Counted from the stretch's first letter, positions 53,289-63,907 are shown. The stretch is DNA of 64,000 nt from Marisa cornuarietis (GCA_004794655.1 SMMW01000005.1:1054001-1118000); one strand, 5' to 3'. Notes: generated from the letters alone by a model not told the origin. Program-made: numbers and translations.

Positions 53289-56200
53289 TGCTACAGACTG
53301 TGATAGTCTGGGTTGGAAGAATGGATTGGTAAGTGTTTGTTTATGTAATCAAACTGTCGCTCGTTTGTTGGTCACGATTTCAAGATTGAATTCTGATGTT
53401 ACAGGTATCAGTCTTTCTCCTTGTGGTAGTGACGGTACTCAAGAAGTACTGGCTGACCAAAAAATTCATTTCACCTGCAGAGCTGAAGGACACGTGATAT
53501 GGCGATTACAATATTATGATAATCGGCTACAGAGAAATACCGGCTCGAAAGAGACAGTCATATTAGCAACATGTGACACAACGTGTCTTCAGATGAAAAC
53601 ATTCGACGGACTTTTTACCGCTAGTGTCGTAAACACTCACAGAAAAGCTATAATCATCAACACCGTAAACAACACAAGGTTATATCACAACGTTCAGCTT
53701 GTTAGTAACAGCAGTCTGGAGTGTGCTGGTGGAGATGATGATCCCACATCAGCTGGGTGTGAGCTCATCTATGTGTGTAAGTACATAGTCTCGTTTCGCG
53801 ACTCACGAAGAGTTGTGCTGCGCATAAAGAATGATAACAGTATGTCATTAAATGCTTCATGTATTTTGCTTCATGTTTGTACTTGTAACCTAACAATAAT
53901 ACTAACATGAAAGATTTTGCATCCTGTCCGTTATTTAAAGTGGCTGGTAAAGAGAGCCAAAGCTGAAGTTTCGTTTCCGGTCATAAACAAAGTGCACCTG
54001 TTTAGTGATGTTGTGTATGCGGTACATAGATTTAGGTGGCTCTCTGTTTTAATCTCGCTCAGGCGTGTATAAAGGCTTCAGTTTAGTGGAAATACGGACA
54101 GAAAGTACAGTAAAGGCACAATCTCTAAAGTGATAATCTTGACTTCCTGCTTTATCGCGTGACATACATAAAAAGAAAGGCCACACAGAGCACGGACGAT
54201 ATTAAATGTTAAAGGAAGTTAAAAAGTACAGAAGACCAACTTTCTTTCATAGTTCAGTATACTGGGAACGATGGAGACGAGTAGAAATAAGAAGGAGGGA
54301 AAAAAGAAACCCCCCCCCCACAGTTTTATATACTTTAAGCTACGCGTTCGACAAGGTCTGGAAAGAAGACTACCTCCCTAATCCCAGAGTGGTAATACAA
54401 AACAATACCTAAAGGTGGATGTGCTACTATCTGTTCTCCCAAATCACAAAAGTGGACGGCTCTACAGGATGAAAATCACTCTATTAGAGATTTACCACAA
54501 TGAGAAATGCTTTTCCAGACGCTGTTCCACTGTTCATCATTGACACCACGGCATTAATCCGTAAGGGGGAAGATAACAGCTGGCTCTTTTGTTTCCTTCT
54601 TTATTTTTTTGTCGTTCTATTATGTAAAGATCTATATGGAATGTATAGTGAAATAAATCTACTGGAGTTATTGTAAGATGTATTTCCGAAACAAGGAGGT
54701 CTTTAACATACTTTTGAAACCTGGAACAGGCTGAATAATTCGAACTGAGAATGGAAGAGTTCCATAGCGTGGGTCCAGTAAAAGTCATTTGCTGAGAAAT
54801 GATTTCTTGAAGGAGAGTAGATAGTGAGCATTTCACAGCAAGCTTGTAATCAACGTGGGCTCCAATGGTAAGCCAGTGTAACATATGGAGCAGTGAAAAA
54901 TGATTGCGTTTTCTTAATTTGAGAACAAGGCGCCCAGGGGAGTTCAGGGGCCAGTTACACAACACGTTTCTAAACCTTAAAACTGTTCTAAAGAAGCAAA
55001 GTCTCTTCTTAGCCACTTTGATGGATTGCAGAAAAACATACAAAAAGTTGTACTGACAGGACGGAAAGTCAGACTTAAACAACTTTATCTTACTTAAAAC
55101 AGTTTTAGTTTTAAAAATTCTAAAATTGTGGTGAGCACTTTAGACTAATTATCTAAATAGAGTTAAGGCCTAAAAGTGTTTACAATTAGAAATGTGTTGT
55201 GCGACTGGCCCCTGAACTCTCTATAGTTTGGAAATTATGTGATGTGGAGAGCCAGTAAGTATAGAGAGTTGGCAAAATCGGGAAGCACGTTCTAATGGCA
55301 TTGGTAAAAAGAATAGCTTTTTAAGGTCATGATAAATGTGACATTTGGTCCAGGACAGAAGATTCGAGATGATTTAGTAATAGTGAACAAACGAAAGTAC
55401 TGTTTAAGATGTTTATAAACCAGGGCACCAGAGTGAGAACCGACCAAAATATAACACCGTTTCCCTCATCCACAGCTGGAAAATTACGCTGTTAGAGGGA
55501 AACCGTCGAGAGGATTGCTTTCCCTACACACTGTTTCTGTTTGTCGACGAAGTTAAGCATCTATCAATAAGCGAGTCTCGAACAGTCTGCGGATGATCTG
55601 GCGATTTGGAGTTCGTTTTTCCAAACACAAGCACGAGGTTTATAGACTGCAGGAAGTGATTAAGAACATTGCGTAGTGACAGATGATAGGGTCATCACAA
55701 CACTTCTGAATGTCCTCTGAATATTAAAAATGATTGTCTAAAGCTCACATGCGCGCGAATCCTACCTCGACACTCCAACCTTTTTGGAAGTCGCACACTA
55801 GACTATCTTAGCAGAAAATCTACTGATTGTAAACATGGAGATAAGGAGTATCTGTAAACCTGGACTACTCAAACACCTTTCAGGGACGACAATGGATGAA
55901 TTCTGACTCAATGCGGTAAGACAAAGTGGTAAGAGAAGTCTCAACATCGTGCAGAACAACAGCAATGATTAAAAAGTAATAATAACAACAAAATGTACTA
56001 TTTACCAAAAATATTCGGTAAAGCCTACAATCAACCATTATTTGATGTACACGTCATGACAATACAGTAGAGTTCTTAAAAATGTGTTAAAAGATTGTTT
56101 TTGTAGTTTTTATATATATTTTTATACATTACGGAACAGATCACATTTTGATATAACTGACCTAATGGTAGAGGCACAAAACGTGATGCGTGAATGATAA

Positions 56201-59200
56201 CTATTGAATATCTTTCACTTTGAAATATACTGTTTCAGATAGTGAGTTTCTCTAATTTAAAAGATTTTTCTTATGTGAGGGATGGCAAAGGGAGAGTGAG
56301 ATTGTCGTTTTGCGTCGAACGAGGAACTAAGGATCTATTATGGGATATTTTCTATTTTGCTGCCTCATCGATTCTTCAAACTCTGTCCCTCGTCTCTCGC
56401 TCTCATGTTTTACCACTTCTTTCCTTCTTCCATCTCATCTCTGACCATGTGAAAATCTTTATAATGTATTTCAGATCCACCTAAAGGCGTAGCATGCACT
56501 GCAGTTAATACGACATGGTCCGTGACTGTGTCCTGTGTCATCAGCAGTGTATATTCCTCCCGTGGGCTTTACACGTGTCAGCTTTATCGTGAAAAACAGG
56601 GAGTAAGTTATACAAATATCATTACTAAAGTCCTTTAGATAAGACGAAGAATAGTATAGTTGTAAAGCAATGAATTTATTTAACATTCTCTATTTTATTA
56701 AGACTGTTTGGGTATTACTTTTCAATGCAACTCTTTCAATTTATACTTTCAACTTATTATTCGTAGTATTGTGAATCTAACTGATTGAAGCTTGCTGACA
56801 AAAGTAAATTAGAAGTGAGTTGATTTGGGATTTGATGAGAAGTTCAAACAGCTTTGTGAAAAAAATGTTAATACCAAGTGTTCTATACAATTCATAACAT
56901 AGACATCACGTGGAAATATTTAAAAGGAAAACCGAAAAGCGAAAATCTTTTGATAATTGTTACATAAAAAAAAATACTTTTTGCAGTAGAGATTGTGATG
57001 TGAGTTGGACCAAATAAGGAACAATAACATCCGATTTAAAACAAGTGCATCTACATCCTCAGATCTCAAGCTACCTTCGGCTCAATTCTAGAAGGCTGTA
57101 CAGTTAAATAATAAATTGCCAGTAATATCAAGACAATTGCTTGAGCCATGTTCCTTTCCCACGTACTGTTTTTCAATTATTTAGCCACATGATAAGGTAA
57201 TGCAAAGAATTACATCGAAAAATGCTATTACTGCTGAGTTCATATTTAAATTTCTTTAAACTGAAATATTTTAGCTACGATGCTTTATGAGTTTTAATCT
57301 TTGTAATACTTACAAACCATTTACTTTTGGATTGTCCAAAACTTATTAGTTGTAATCTAGTAATTAAGAATTAGTTTGTCATTCCTTTTTTTCTCTGCTT
57401 TATTTCTTATTTTAATTTTGTCTTTAACCCGCAGTCAGGTATTACAAATTTGCATATTGTCGCTATGATGACCTCATCGACTAGAGAGAGGATCACTAAG
57501 AATGAAGTGAAGATGTCCGGTTCCTGTCAGTTTAACACAACTCTCCCAGCAGAGGAAGGAAATTATGGGTTCTATGTCGCCGTATCGCCTGGTGGACGAA
57601 CCTATTCTGTGAAATTTATTGCCGGTTACGAGTGGATTGCAATTAGTAAGTATAACATTCTTTATAGTGAAAATGTTCAGGTTTACCTACTTTAAAACAA
57701 GCGCGCGCACGCACGCACGCACGTATATATATATATATAAACAAACACACACCATATATAGTTAATTTTGTGCACTTTCAATGCCTTGTTTTACTATCTC
57801 CCTTCTCTCCCTGTCTTTTCAATCTGTCCCCTGTCGCTCTGAGTCGTCTCTAACTCACTTTCTCTCTTAATTTCTCTCTCCATCTTTCCTCTATTTTCTT
57901 TTTCAGGTTATTCTTCTTTTTTTCTCTCTGTCCTCTGATAATCTGGCGAATGCGTTACCCTGCCGGGCACGTAACAGCAGTAAAGCAATAATGAAATGCA
58001 TTTTCACAAAAACATATTTGTTTACTTGTCTTCCTGAAACCTTTCACCAGTTCTAACAACCTTTTGCCTTGTGTTCACGTGTGTAAGGGAGAATGAAGAC
58101 ATGATTTAAAAATGTAAAGAATTGAAAATACATGTTAAAACATTGATTTTATATGCAGGGTTGCCCAAACCAGCGACAATGTCATGTGCTCCGCATCCCT
58201 ACGTACTAGAAAACACTGAAGTGACCTGCACCTGTAGGACCACTAGTATTGGTCAACCTGTAGGATATCTGAGTCGGAGAATCTGCAATCCGACAGGTAA
58301 CGGGAAAGCACCCTGGCAAGATGAAAATGCTTATGCATCACAAGAACTACAGCATACCCAGGTCTTGACCCTTTTAGATCACGGTAGAACCTGCTACCGG
58401 TGTGATATCCGTTGGGGATTAGAGGAATTTCGAGGAGAAAACTACACTGCTCGTGTTGGATGTGAGAAAACGTTTCTTTATACGTTACTGACGACTTTTT
58501 ATGCAATGTATTTCTTTCTGTTTTCTTTTCTATTTTTTTTCTCGTTGTTCACTCATCGAATCTTCCCTTTTACCAAATTGTGTCCCCTTCAACATTATCT
58601 CTCTCTGTGTGTGTGCGTGCGTGCGTGAGCGCGCACGAGAGAAAGAGAGAGTTATGAGAGAGAAAGACACGTAAGCATACAGAATGACATTTTACCATTC
58701 CACACTGCTGCACACCATTTTGTAAAATAGATTGTTATCTTGTAGATATCTTTTTATCTCATCCTCTCATACAAACCTTGAGCTGATCTGTCAATGAAAG
58801 ATAACCATGCTTACTTAATTCAAATTTTTCAGACGCTGCCAGAACTCTTCTGCTTTTGGTCAACGGTCGGGAGGAAAATGAGACAGTGACGGAAGGCCAG
58901 GAAGTTTATTTTGAGTGCAAATCAAACGGCCGACCTCCGCCACAATTGTTTATCAGTAACGACTACAACCACACTGTTACCAAGACAGACTCTTTTTTGA
59001 CTAACTTCACGAGCATCGCTCGGTGTGAGGACACGGCCCTGTATACCTGCTCCGCGTGGAACGAGTTTTCTGCTCAGTCAGGCGTAACTAAGTCACGCAG
59101 TCTCAGCCTCTCTGTCAAGTGTAAGTGGAATGTTCTGGGTAAAGGAGTTAGATCATGTTTGTGGTTCTGGACGGTTGTTTTGACTCATTCAGTTATATTT

Positions 59201-61730
59201 CGTTAGCTAACACAGAAAATAAGATCTGGATGCAATTAAATATCCTGCTGTATTTTTAATGAGACGCTTACTGAAGTCAATTTTATTGTGTGTACATGTT
59301 TGTGCGTGTGTGCGCATGCTCAACAGGTAAGCCTCGAGCTCTTGGTAAGGTCACCATTGTACACAGGAGAAGAGAATTAAGCTTCGACGTCGTTTCCTAT
59401 CCTAAACCACATGAAATCAGCCTGAGATTTGAAATATCCATAAAGAACAACAGTGATTATATTGAGGAAGTGAAGGGTTCCGTGATGAACGTCACCTGTA
59501 AAGCGTACACACAGCGCCTGTACCTGTCCAGGTGTACACTGACAGTCCTCAATCTTCCCTCGCAGTCATCGAACGGCTTCTACAAGGTGGAGGTTATTAA
59601 TGAAGTTGGGAAAGAGACCTTCAGTTTTGGATTGATATTTGGTGAGTAACTATAACCATAACAGTTGATTTGCTTATTGTGACATCCTAGTTGGGCCCGA
59701 AAGTTTTTTTTCCTTGGGTACCTAGGCAGATCAAGGTCTTGGAGATGAATACCCATTTTTAATAAATCCAATGGGCATGGGAGAAAAAACGGTTGTGATA
59801 AAAGTTCACGCCGGGAACTAGATAGCTGGAAGAAGACGTGTGGTTGAGAATGATTATGAGAGAGGGTAAATTACATGCTGCACTTATGAAATCACGGGAC
59901 AGCAAACTCTGTCCAGAGACGTGGATTCGGGTGAATTCGATTAATGAATTCAGGTTCAAGGTACACGATCATCCGAGAACATACCCAATTCATCTTCTTC
60001 ACGTACGGCATTTCGGAACTCTAAAAAAACAAGTTCTAGTGCGAGTCATAGCTGGGAGTAAGATCAGCTGAGAGCTAAACTATCACTATCATCCGGTTCA
60101 TTAAATGCAGTTCATTAACAGTGCACTGCTCCGCACCCAGGTCCCCTCGCTCTCCTCGCTCCCCTCTGTTTAATAGAATAGACCGACCAATGACATCCGT
60201 CCGCTACTCTGTAATGAAGTTCGGAACCAGACAGTCCTTTTACTCGTATGCAAGTGATAAGAAAACTTTGAATTTGTAAAATTCGACAACAGCAAGGAAA
60301 TCACTTTAAGGTAGGTACGGTACCTAGTATGTTGAGTGTATTGTAGCGTGTGTTGTTTCTGAAAACTGTTTTAATTTAAAGAATAACTATAATTTAAGAT
60401 TGGAGCTTGCTAAAATGTTATTCAATAAATACATGCTTTGCTTGTGACAGAGTACATGTAGGCCTATTGCGTCATGATTGTTCAAATTTATTTACACATG
60501 ATAGTAGGTTTGTACAGTGCAGTAAGCAGTAAATAGAAAAATCTGTTAATTTTAAAACTACCATGCTTCTTTCTGACAACTACCTTGAAAAACATTTACT
60601 TCATAATTTATGAATAATTTAGTAGGTTAAGAAGAATGAATTAATTAAAAAAGAGAATGTTCGCAAAGTTAAAGCTTCAAGTCGATTTCACTACCTTGTG
60701 TAAGGTAGTGTATTCCGTGGGTAAGAACGCGCATCGGCAATAACATCTCTAGGTGAAAGGAACAGCATGTAGAACTTGGAGCAGTCTCATTCACCGATAC
60801 TTGGGATCGAAGACGTAGTGTAAGTTAGACATATAGTGGCTTCCCAAAAAAAACCATCAGTATTCAGAGGAAATTCTTCGAAGCGAGCTGACGACAGCGA
60901 CAAACGGGAGTTTACCGTGCGCCGTTAGTTATCTGCTACTGTTGGGTAGATGGAACAAGGTCAAGAGTTAGATCGATCAAAAGTCCAGAAGCTGAATTAA
61001 TGAAGCTAAGGTAAGTCAGTACATAATGAAAACGAAGAATTTAACCATAGATCGTTAGCGGTGCCAAAATACATTGTGTTTGTACACGTACACCTATAAT
61101 TGACACACCACATAACAAAATTAAGTTATATAATGTAAATTGCAAGATATATTGTTGTGTGTTTAGTGGCACTAACCAGTTCACATTACAGTGGGCTATT
61201 CAGTCGCTGTGCTTGTCAAGACGTTTGATTTTTCAGGAGCGAAACTTAAGGAAAAGACTGTGGATCTTTGCCACTTCTTTTTAACTGCAGCCCCCGTCGG
61301 AAAGCAACATTCTCAAAGTTTGGACACCACTTCCTAACTACGGAGACATAACGCGTGTCATTGATTTTCCAGGGACAATGACTTGCCTTTGCTCTATGCA
61401 CATTGTTGGTATATTGATCATCTTCAAGTAAATAGGGTGATTTGGCGATTGCATTACTTGGTGAGGAAGAGCGAACAGTGATTCATGCCATTTAGGAACA
61501 AACATATTAATAATTTGTTGCAAAATATAGCTGATGAGGAACTTTAAGTGATTTCGGGATTTAGCGGATGAAATCCTTTAAGTTGGGGTTGGGACAGGAG
61601 TTACTGAGCTAACGTGTGCTCTCCTGATACTGATATGAATCTTATATGATATATTGCAGGGGAGCTTTTCAGTTTTGTTCTTCTGCTGCTGCACCGTTCA
61701 TCGAAGATCATAGCCCTTTCTACCGTTTGA
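52954..61730 (+). CDS. Gene C: five-domain Ig-like protein, paralogue of gene B (spliced, 8 exons)
   Basis: Exons: 52954-53041, 53405-53776, 56475-56602, 57435-57645, 58159-58461, 58833-59120, 59327-59641 and a candidate last exon 61660-61730. They total 1776 nt and 591 residues. Phases match gene B exon for exon, and exons 3-6 have identical lengths. Signal peptide, D1, D2 (split over exons 3 and 4), D3, D4 and D5 are in the same order. No exon like the gene B transmembrane exon was found; the candidate last exon offers only a short hydrophobic run (FSFVLLLL). The product may be secreted, weakly anchored, or end beyond the recognised exons. Inferred role: recognition protein, possibly working with gene B. 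Intron 2 carries a CR1-like LINE fragment and a MITE. Confidence 0.75.
53242..53287. repeat. (GT)n microsatellite in gene C intron 1
   Basis: About 23 uninterrupted GT units, 117 bases before exon 2. It reads as a false VCVCVC frame. Confidence 0.95.
53405..53776 (+). CDS. Gene C exon 2: Ig-like domain D1
   Basis: 372 nt, phase 1/1, acceptor TTCTGATGTTACAG, donor GTGTGTAAGT. It encodes ISLSPCGSDGTQEVLADQKI, HFTCRAEGHVIWRLQYYD, VILATCDTTCLQM, then SSLECAGGDD and GCELIYV. It is 9 codons longer than in gene B. The open frame runs on from the (GT)n repeat upstream and past the donor; these extensions are intronic. Confidence 0.85.
53777..54559. other. Gene C intron 2, first part
   Basis: No exon. 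A reading AFDKVWKEDYL near 54344-54376 resembles RT motif A and may be a retroelement relic. Confidence 0.4.
54560..55435 (-). mobile_element. CR1/L2-like LINE 3' fragment in gene C intron 2, split by a MITE
   Basis: On the minus strand 55435-55213 ends with a LLTGSPHHIISKL...RVQN-like reading. After the MITE it continues SPGRLVLKLRKRNHFSLLHM, LHWLTIGAHVDYKLAVK, FTGPTLWNS and FQKYVKDLL. These are the conserved C-terminal blocks of CR1/L2 ORF2 (LLTGxPxxLxxKLQRVQNSAARLV, LHWLPIRxRIxYK, LWNSLP). The family differs from the other L2-like copies in the window. Confidence 0.75.
54947..55212. mobile_element. MITE copy 2, nested in a LINE fragment
   Basis: About 266 bp starting GGGGCCAGTTACAC and ending GTGCGACTGGCCCC. 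It is collinear and highly similar to copy 1 at 5100-5363 over the whole length (for example TTTCTAAACCTTAAAACTG and ACAGGACGGAAAGTCAGA). The flanks happen to be inverted (GAGTTCA / TGAACTC). It interrupts the VQNS coding block of the LINE fragment, which shows that it moved after that LINE. Confidence 0.9.
55436..56474. other. Gene C intron 2, last part
   Basis: No exon. A faint RT-like reading, TLFLFVDEV, occurs near 55535. The rest is AT-rich. Confidence 0.4.
56475..56602 (+). CDS. Gene C exon 3: first half of domain D2
   Basis: 128 nt, acceptor AATGTATTTCAG, donor CAGGGAGTAAGT; phase 1 in, phase 0 out. It encodes PPKGVACTAVNTTWSVTVSC, VISSVYSSRGLYTCQLYREK. Nearly the same as gene B exon 3. 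Confidence 0.9.
56603..57434. other. Gene C intron 3; nothing recognised
   Basis: AT-rich intron with no repeat family recognised. Confidence 0.5.
57435..57645 (+). CDS. Gene C exon 4: second half of domain D2
   Basis: 211 nt, acceptor TTAACCCGCAG, donor ATTAGTAAGT; phase 0 in, phase 1 out. It encodes MTSSTRERITKNEVKMSG, SCQFNTTLPAEEGNYGFYVA, VSPGGRTYSVKFIAGYEW. It aligns without gaps to gene B exon 4. Confidence 0.9.
57703..57739. repeat. (GCAC)n and (TA)n simple repeat
   Basis: GCGCGCACGCACGCACGCACG followed by TATATATATATATA in gene C intron 4. Confidence 0.85.
57740..58158. other. Gene C intron 4; pyrimidine-rich, no gene
   Basis: CT-rich stretch, no exon. Confidence 0.5.
58159..58461 (+). 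CDS. Gene C exon 5: Ig-like domain D3
   Basis: 303 nt, acceptor TTTTATATGCAG, donor GGATGTGAGA, phase 1/1. It encodes LPKPATMSCAPHPYVLENTE, VTCTCRTTSIGQPVGYLSRR, QELQHTQVLTLLDHGRTCYR, CDIRWGLEEFRGENYTARVG. Same length as gene B exon 5. The open frame continues into the intron, but the exon ends at GTGAGA by phase and homology. Confidence 0.9.
58833..59120 (+). CDS. Gene C exon 6: Ig-like domain D4
   Basis: 288 nt, acceptor CAAATTTTTCAG, donor AAGTGTAAGT, phase 1/1. It encodes LLLLVNGREENETVTEGQEV, YFECKSNGRPPPQLFISND, ARCEDTALYTCSAWNEFSAQ, SGVTKSRSLSLSV. Cysteine pair plus D-x-A-x-Y-x-C is the I/C2-set Ig signature. Confidence 0.9.
59327..59641 (+). CDS. Gene C exon 7: Ig-like domain D5
   Basis: 315 nt, acceptor CATGCTCAACAG, donor TTTGGTGAGT, phase 1/1. 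It encodes CKPRALGKVTIVHRRRELSF, SVMNVTCKAYTQRLYLSRC, TLTVLNLPSQSSNGFYKVEV. It is 4 codons shorter than gene B exon 7. Its first 15 bases equal those of gene B exon 7 and look like a splice donor. Confidence 0.88.
59642..61659. other. Downstream of gene C exon 7; transmembrane exon not found
   Basis: No segment resembling the gene B transmembrane exon was found by eye. A competing phase-1 candidate last exon starts at 61192 after TTCACATTACAG and reads VGYSVAVLVKTFDFSGAK to a stop at 61335-61337. A small perfect hairpin lies at 60689-60710. Confidence 0.4.
60689..60710. repeat. Perfect 9-bp hairpin
   Basis: CACTACCTT, a 4-base loop, then AAGGTAGTG. Function unknown; too short to be a transposon end by itself. 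Confidence 0.85.
61660..61730 (+). CDS. Gene C exon 8: candidate terminal exon
   Basis: The acceptor is TGATATATTGCAG. Phase 1 joining gives GELFSFVLLLLHRSSKIIAL, then STV and a TGA. The hydrophobic run is short (about 8-10 residues). An AATAAA at 62060 follows, which supports a transcript end here, but the coding part has no homology check because gene B differs at this point. Confidence 0.4.
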
Positions 61731-62059
61731 CTATTCAACTATTCAAGCGTTTTTATTCATTTTTTTCATCAATTCAAACACGAATTTTGCTCAAGTTTAA
61801 ATCCATCATCAAGTCTCTCCTACGATGGAGTTAGTCACCTTCACCCCCAGTCTCGTGTGACCGACGTACTTCGGTCGACATTATCCTCCATCATCGTGCC
61901 TCCGCCGTATACATCAGACATTGATGGACTCGTCGACAAAGACCTAAAGCCTCTGTTCCTCGCTGTGGGATTCTGTATTTTAGTAAACGTTCGAACATCA
62001 TCTTTCATTCGTTAGTTGATTGCATAATGAACATGTTAGCTGTTTGTCGTTTCTGGATA

Positions 62060-62065
62060 AATAAA
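62060..62065 (+). terminator. Candidate polyadenylation signal for gene C
   Basis: AATAAA about 330 bases after the candidate stop codon. Confidence 0.4.
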
Positions 62066-62185
62066 AGACTTGGTCACACATTCACGCCCACTCATGTTCC
62101 GCATGTATTTAACGTATTTTGAATCATTTTAAAAAGCTACAAGCAGAATGTACTTGTTTTAGTTCCTGCTGGATACGCCCCTTAT

Positions 62186-62189
<4 letters not shown>

Positions 62190-62262
<73 letters not shown>
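62190..62262. repeat. (CA)n microsatellite
   Basis: A run of about 36 uninterrupted CA units, the longest dinucleotide tract in the window. Confidence 0.95.
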
Positions 62263-62265
<3 letters not shown>

Positions 62266-62569
62266 CACACAGACACGTACGAACCACCCAAACTCTAAAA
62301 TATATTTAAGCGCGAGGTCATCCATGCCGATTAAGCGCAACCTCTCATAAAAGGCCGCTCTTAACCGGACCCATAAGGAAGAAGATTTGACCAAGTCTGG
62401 CAACGTTTTTACATGACTTATATAAAAACTGCCAATCTTGATCAAACATGTGTCCATCAAACATTTGGTTAAAACATTAAGACAGCACGCTGGCTATCGG
62501 AGGCCATGGTTTCCAACATCTGACAGTTGTTTTTCGTTTTCTTGTTCTTTCCTCCAGAAAATATTTTCT

Positions 62570-63907
62570 AGTGTCAAAAAGTCTTATAAATAGATGCAGG
62601 TCTTTCAGTGTCATATCCAAACCTGAGTCTAAACATATGCCTGTTCAGATGTTCATTAACATGTTAACAGACAATGTCATAAAATATAATATATTGGGTG
62701 CAAATTTCAAATCCAGCATCAACAGGGCCAAGACAAGGACGTACCCAGGCGCTGACATAGGCAGCGACCATGACCTAGTTTTAACAAACCTAAAGCTGAG
62801 GCTGAAAGCGAAGCGACTCTCAAACACCCCCCGAATTCACTTTGATTTGGAGATGCTGCAAGACCCAAATGTTGCAGGTCTTCAGGGCTTACGGTAGGCG
62901 GAAAATTTGGCGCACTGAACCTAGTGGACTGTGATGTACACACCCTCGCTGGAAACATCAAATAGGGGCTACTGTCGACAGCCCAGGAGGTTCTAGGGCG
63001 ACATAGGAATAAGAAACAGTCATGGGTCACGAACGACATCCTAGACCTCTGTGACCAAAGGAGTGCCTTGAAGAGAGAAAAGAAATGCAAACCAGAAGCA
63101 GCCACCAAATACAAAGAAGTGAACTGTGCCATTAAGAAAGGGATGAAGGCAGCTAGGGTGAGCTGGATCAAGAATCAGTGCCGGGACATAGAGGATGGAA
63201 TGGCACGAGGTGACAGCAAAAAGGCCTATCAACTTCTAAAGACCCTCACTAAGACAGACCAGCAGAAGATCTCAGTCATCGAAGACAGCAATGGTCACCT
63301 TCTCACAGAAGGCAACGCTGTACTCAACTGATGACTGAGTACTGCAAGGACCTGTACAACTACCAGCTGAAGACCGACGCCAACATTCTCCAAAACAACC
63401 AGACTAGAGACAGTGAACCTGCAGACCTACCAGTCCTACGGGAAGAGGTCGAAAGAGGTGTACATAGTTTGAAGGGAGGAAAGTCACCAAGCGTTGATAA
63501 CGTACCAGCTGAGCTGCTCAAGCTCTTGTTCTCGAATGCCTCGAGTGCCTGAGGAGGCTGCTCCGGATCTCATACAAAGAACAAAACCAACGACTTTGTA
63601 AGGAACAAGATGGCCACACTCGTAGGACACCAGGAACCTCTACTATCAACAGTCAAGCGACGTAAGCTGGTCTTCTTTGGTCATGTGACCCGGCAAGACA
63701 CCTTGTCGAAGACTATCCTTCAAGGCACCTTGGAGGGTGGCCGAAACCGCGGTGGTCAGAGAAAGAACTGACTTACGAACATCAAAGACTGGACTGGTCG
63801 TCCTGTACAGGACCTGCTGACTATCGCCCACAATAGGCAAGAGTGGCGGGCCCTGTCAGCTGCCGCGTCTATCCATGTGCTCACCCCAACGACAGGTGCC
63901 AGTCAAG
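62570..63907 (+). mobile_element. LINE fragment lacking the reverse transcriptase core
   Basis: Readable pieces in order are an endonuclease end (ADIGSDHDLVLTNLKLRLK), a linker (KREKKCKPEAATKYKEVN, MARGDSKKAYQLLKTLT, ISVIEDSNGHLLTEG) and the RT start (LKGGKSPSVDNVPAELLK). A jump at about 63540 leads to the C-terminal region (FFGHVTRQDTLSKTILQGT, GGQRKN, WTGRPVQDLLTIA). Motif A and the catalytic YADD are absent, so the copy is internally deleted as well as frameshifted. SDHDLV and the terminal FGHV-R...KTIL-G block suggest an RTE-like or related LINE; the clade is tentative. It ends in a GACT repeat tail. Confidence 0.75.

Noticed and set aside
61192..61337. Alternative last exon of gene C reading VGYSVAVLVKTFDF
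   Set aside because: Acceptor and phase are good, but there is no membrane span and no nearby polyadenylation signal; kept only as an alternative to the exon at 61660.
62188..62460. 90-residue frame with a long VCVCVC repeat
   Set aside because: Translation of the (CA)n tract only.
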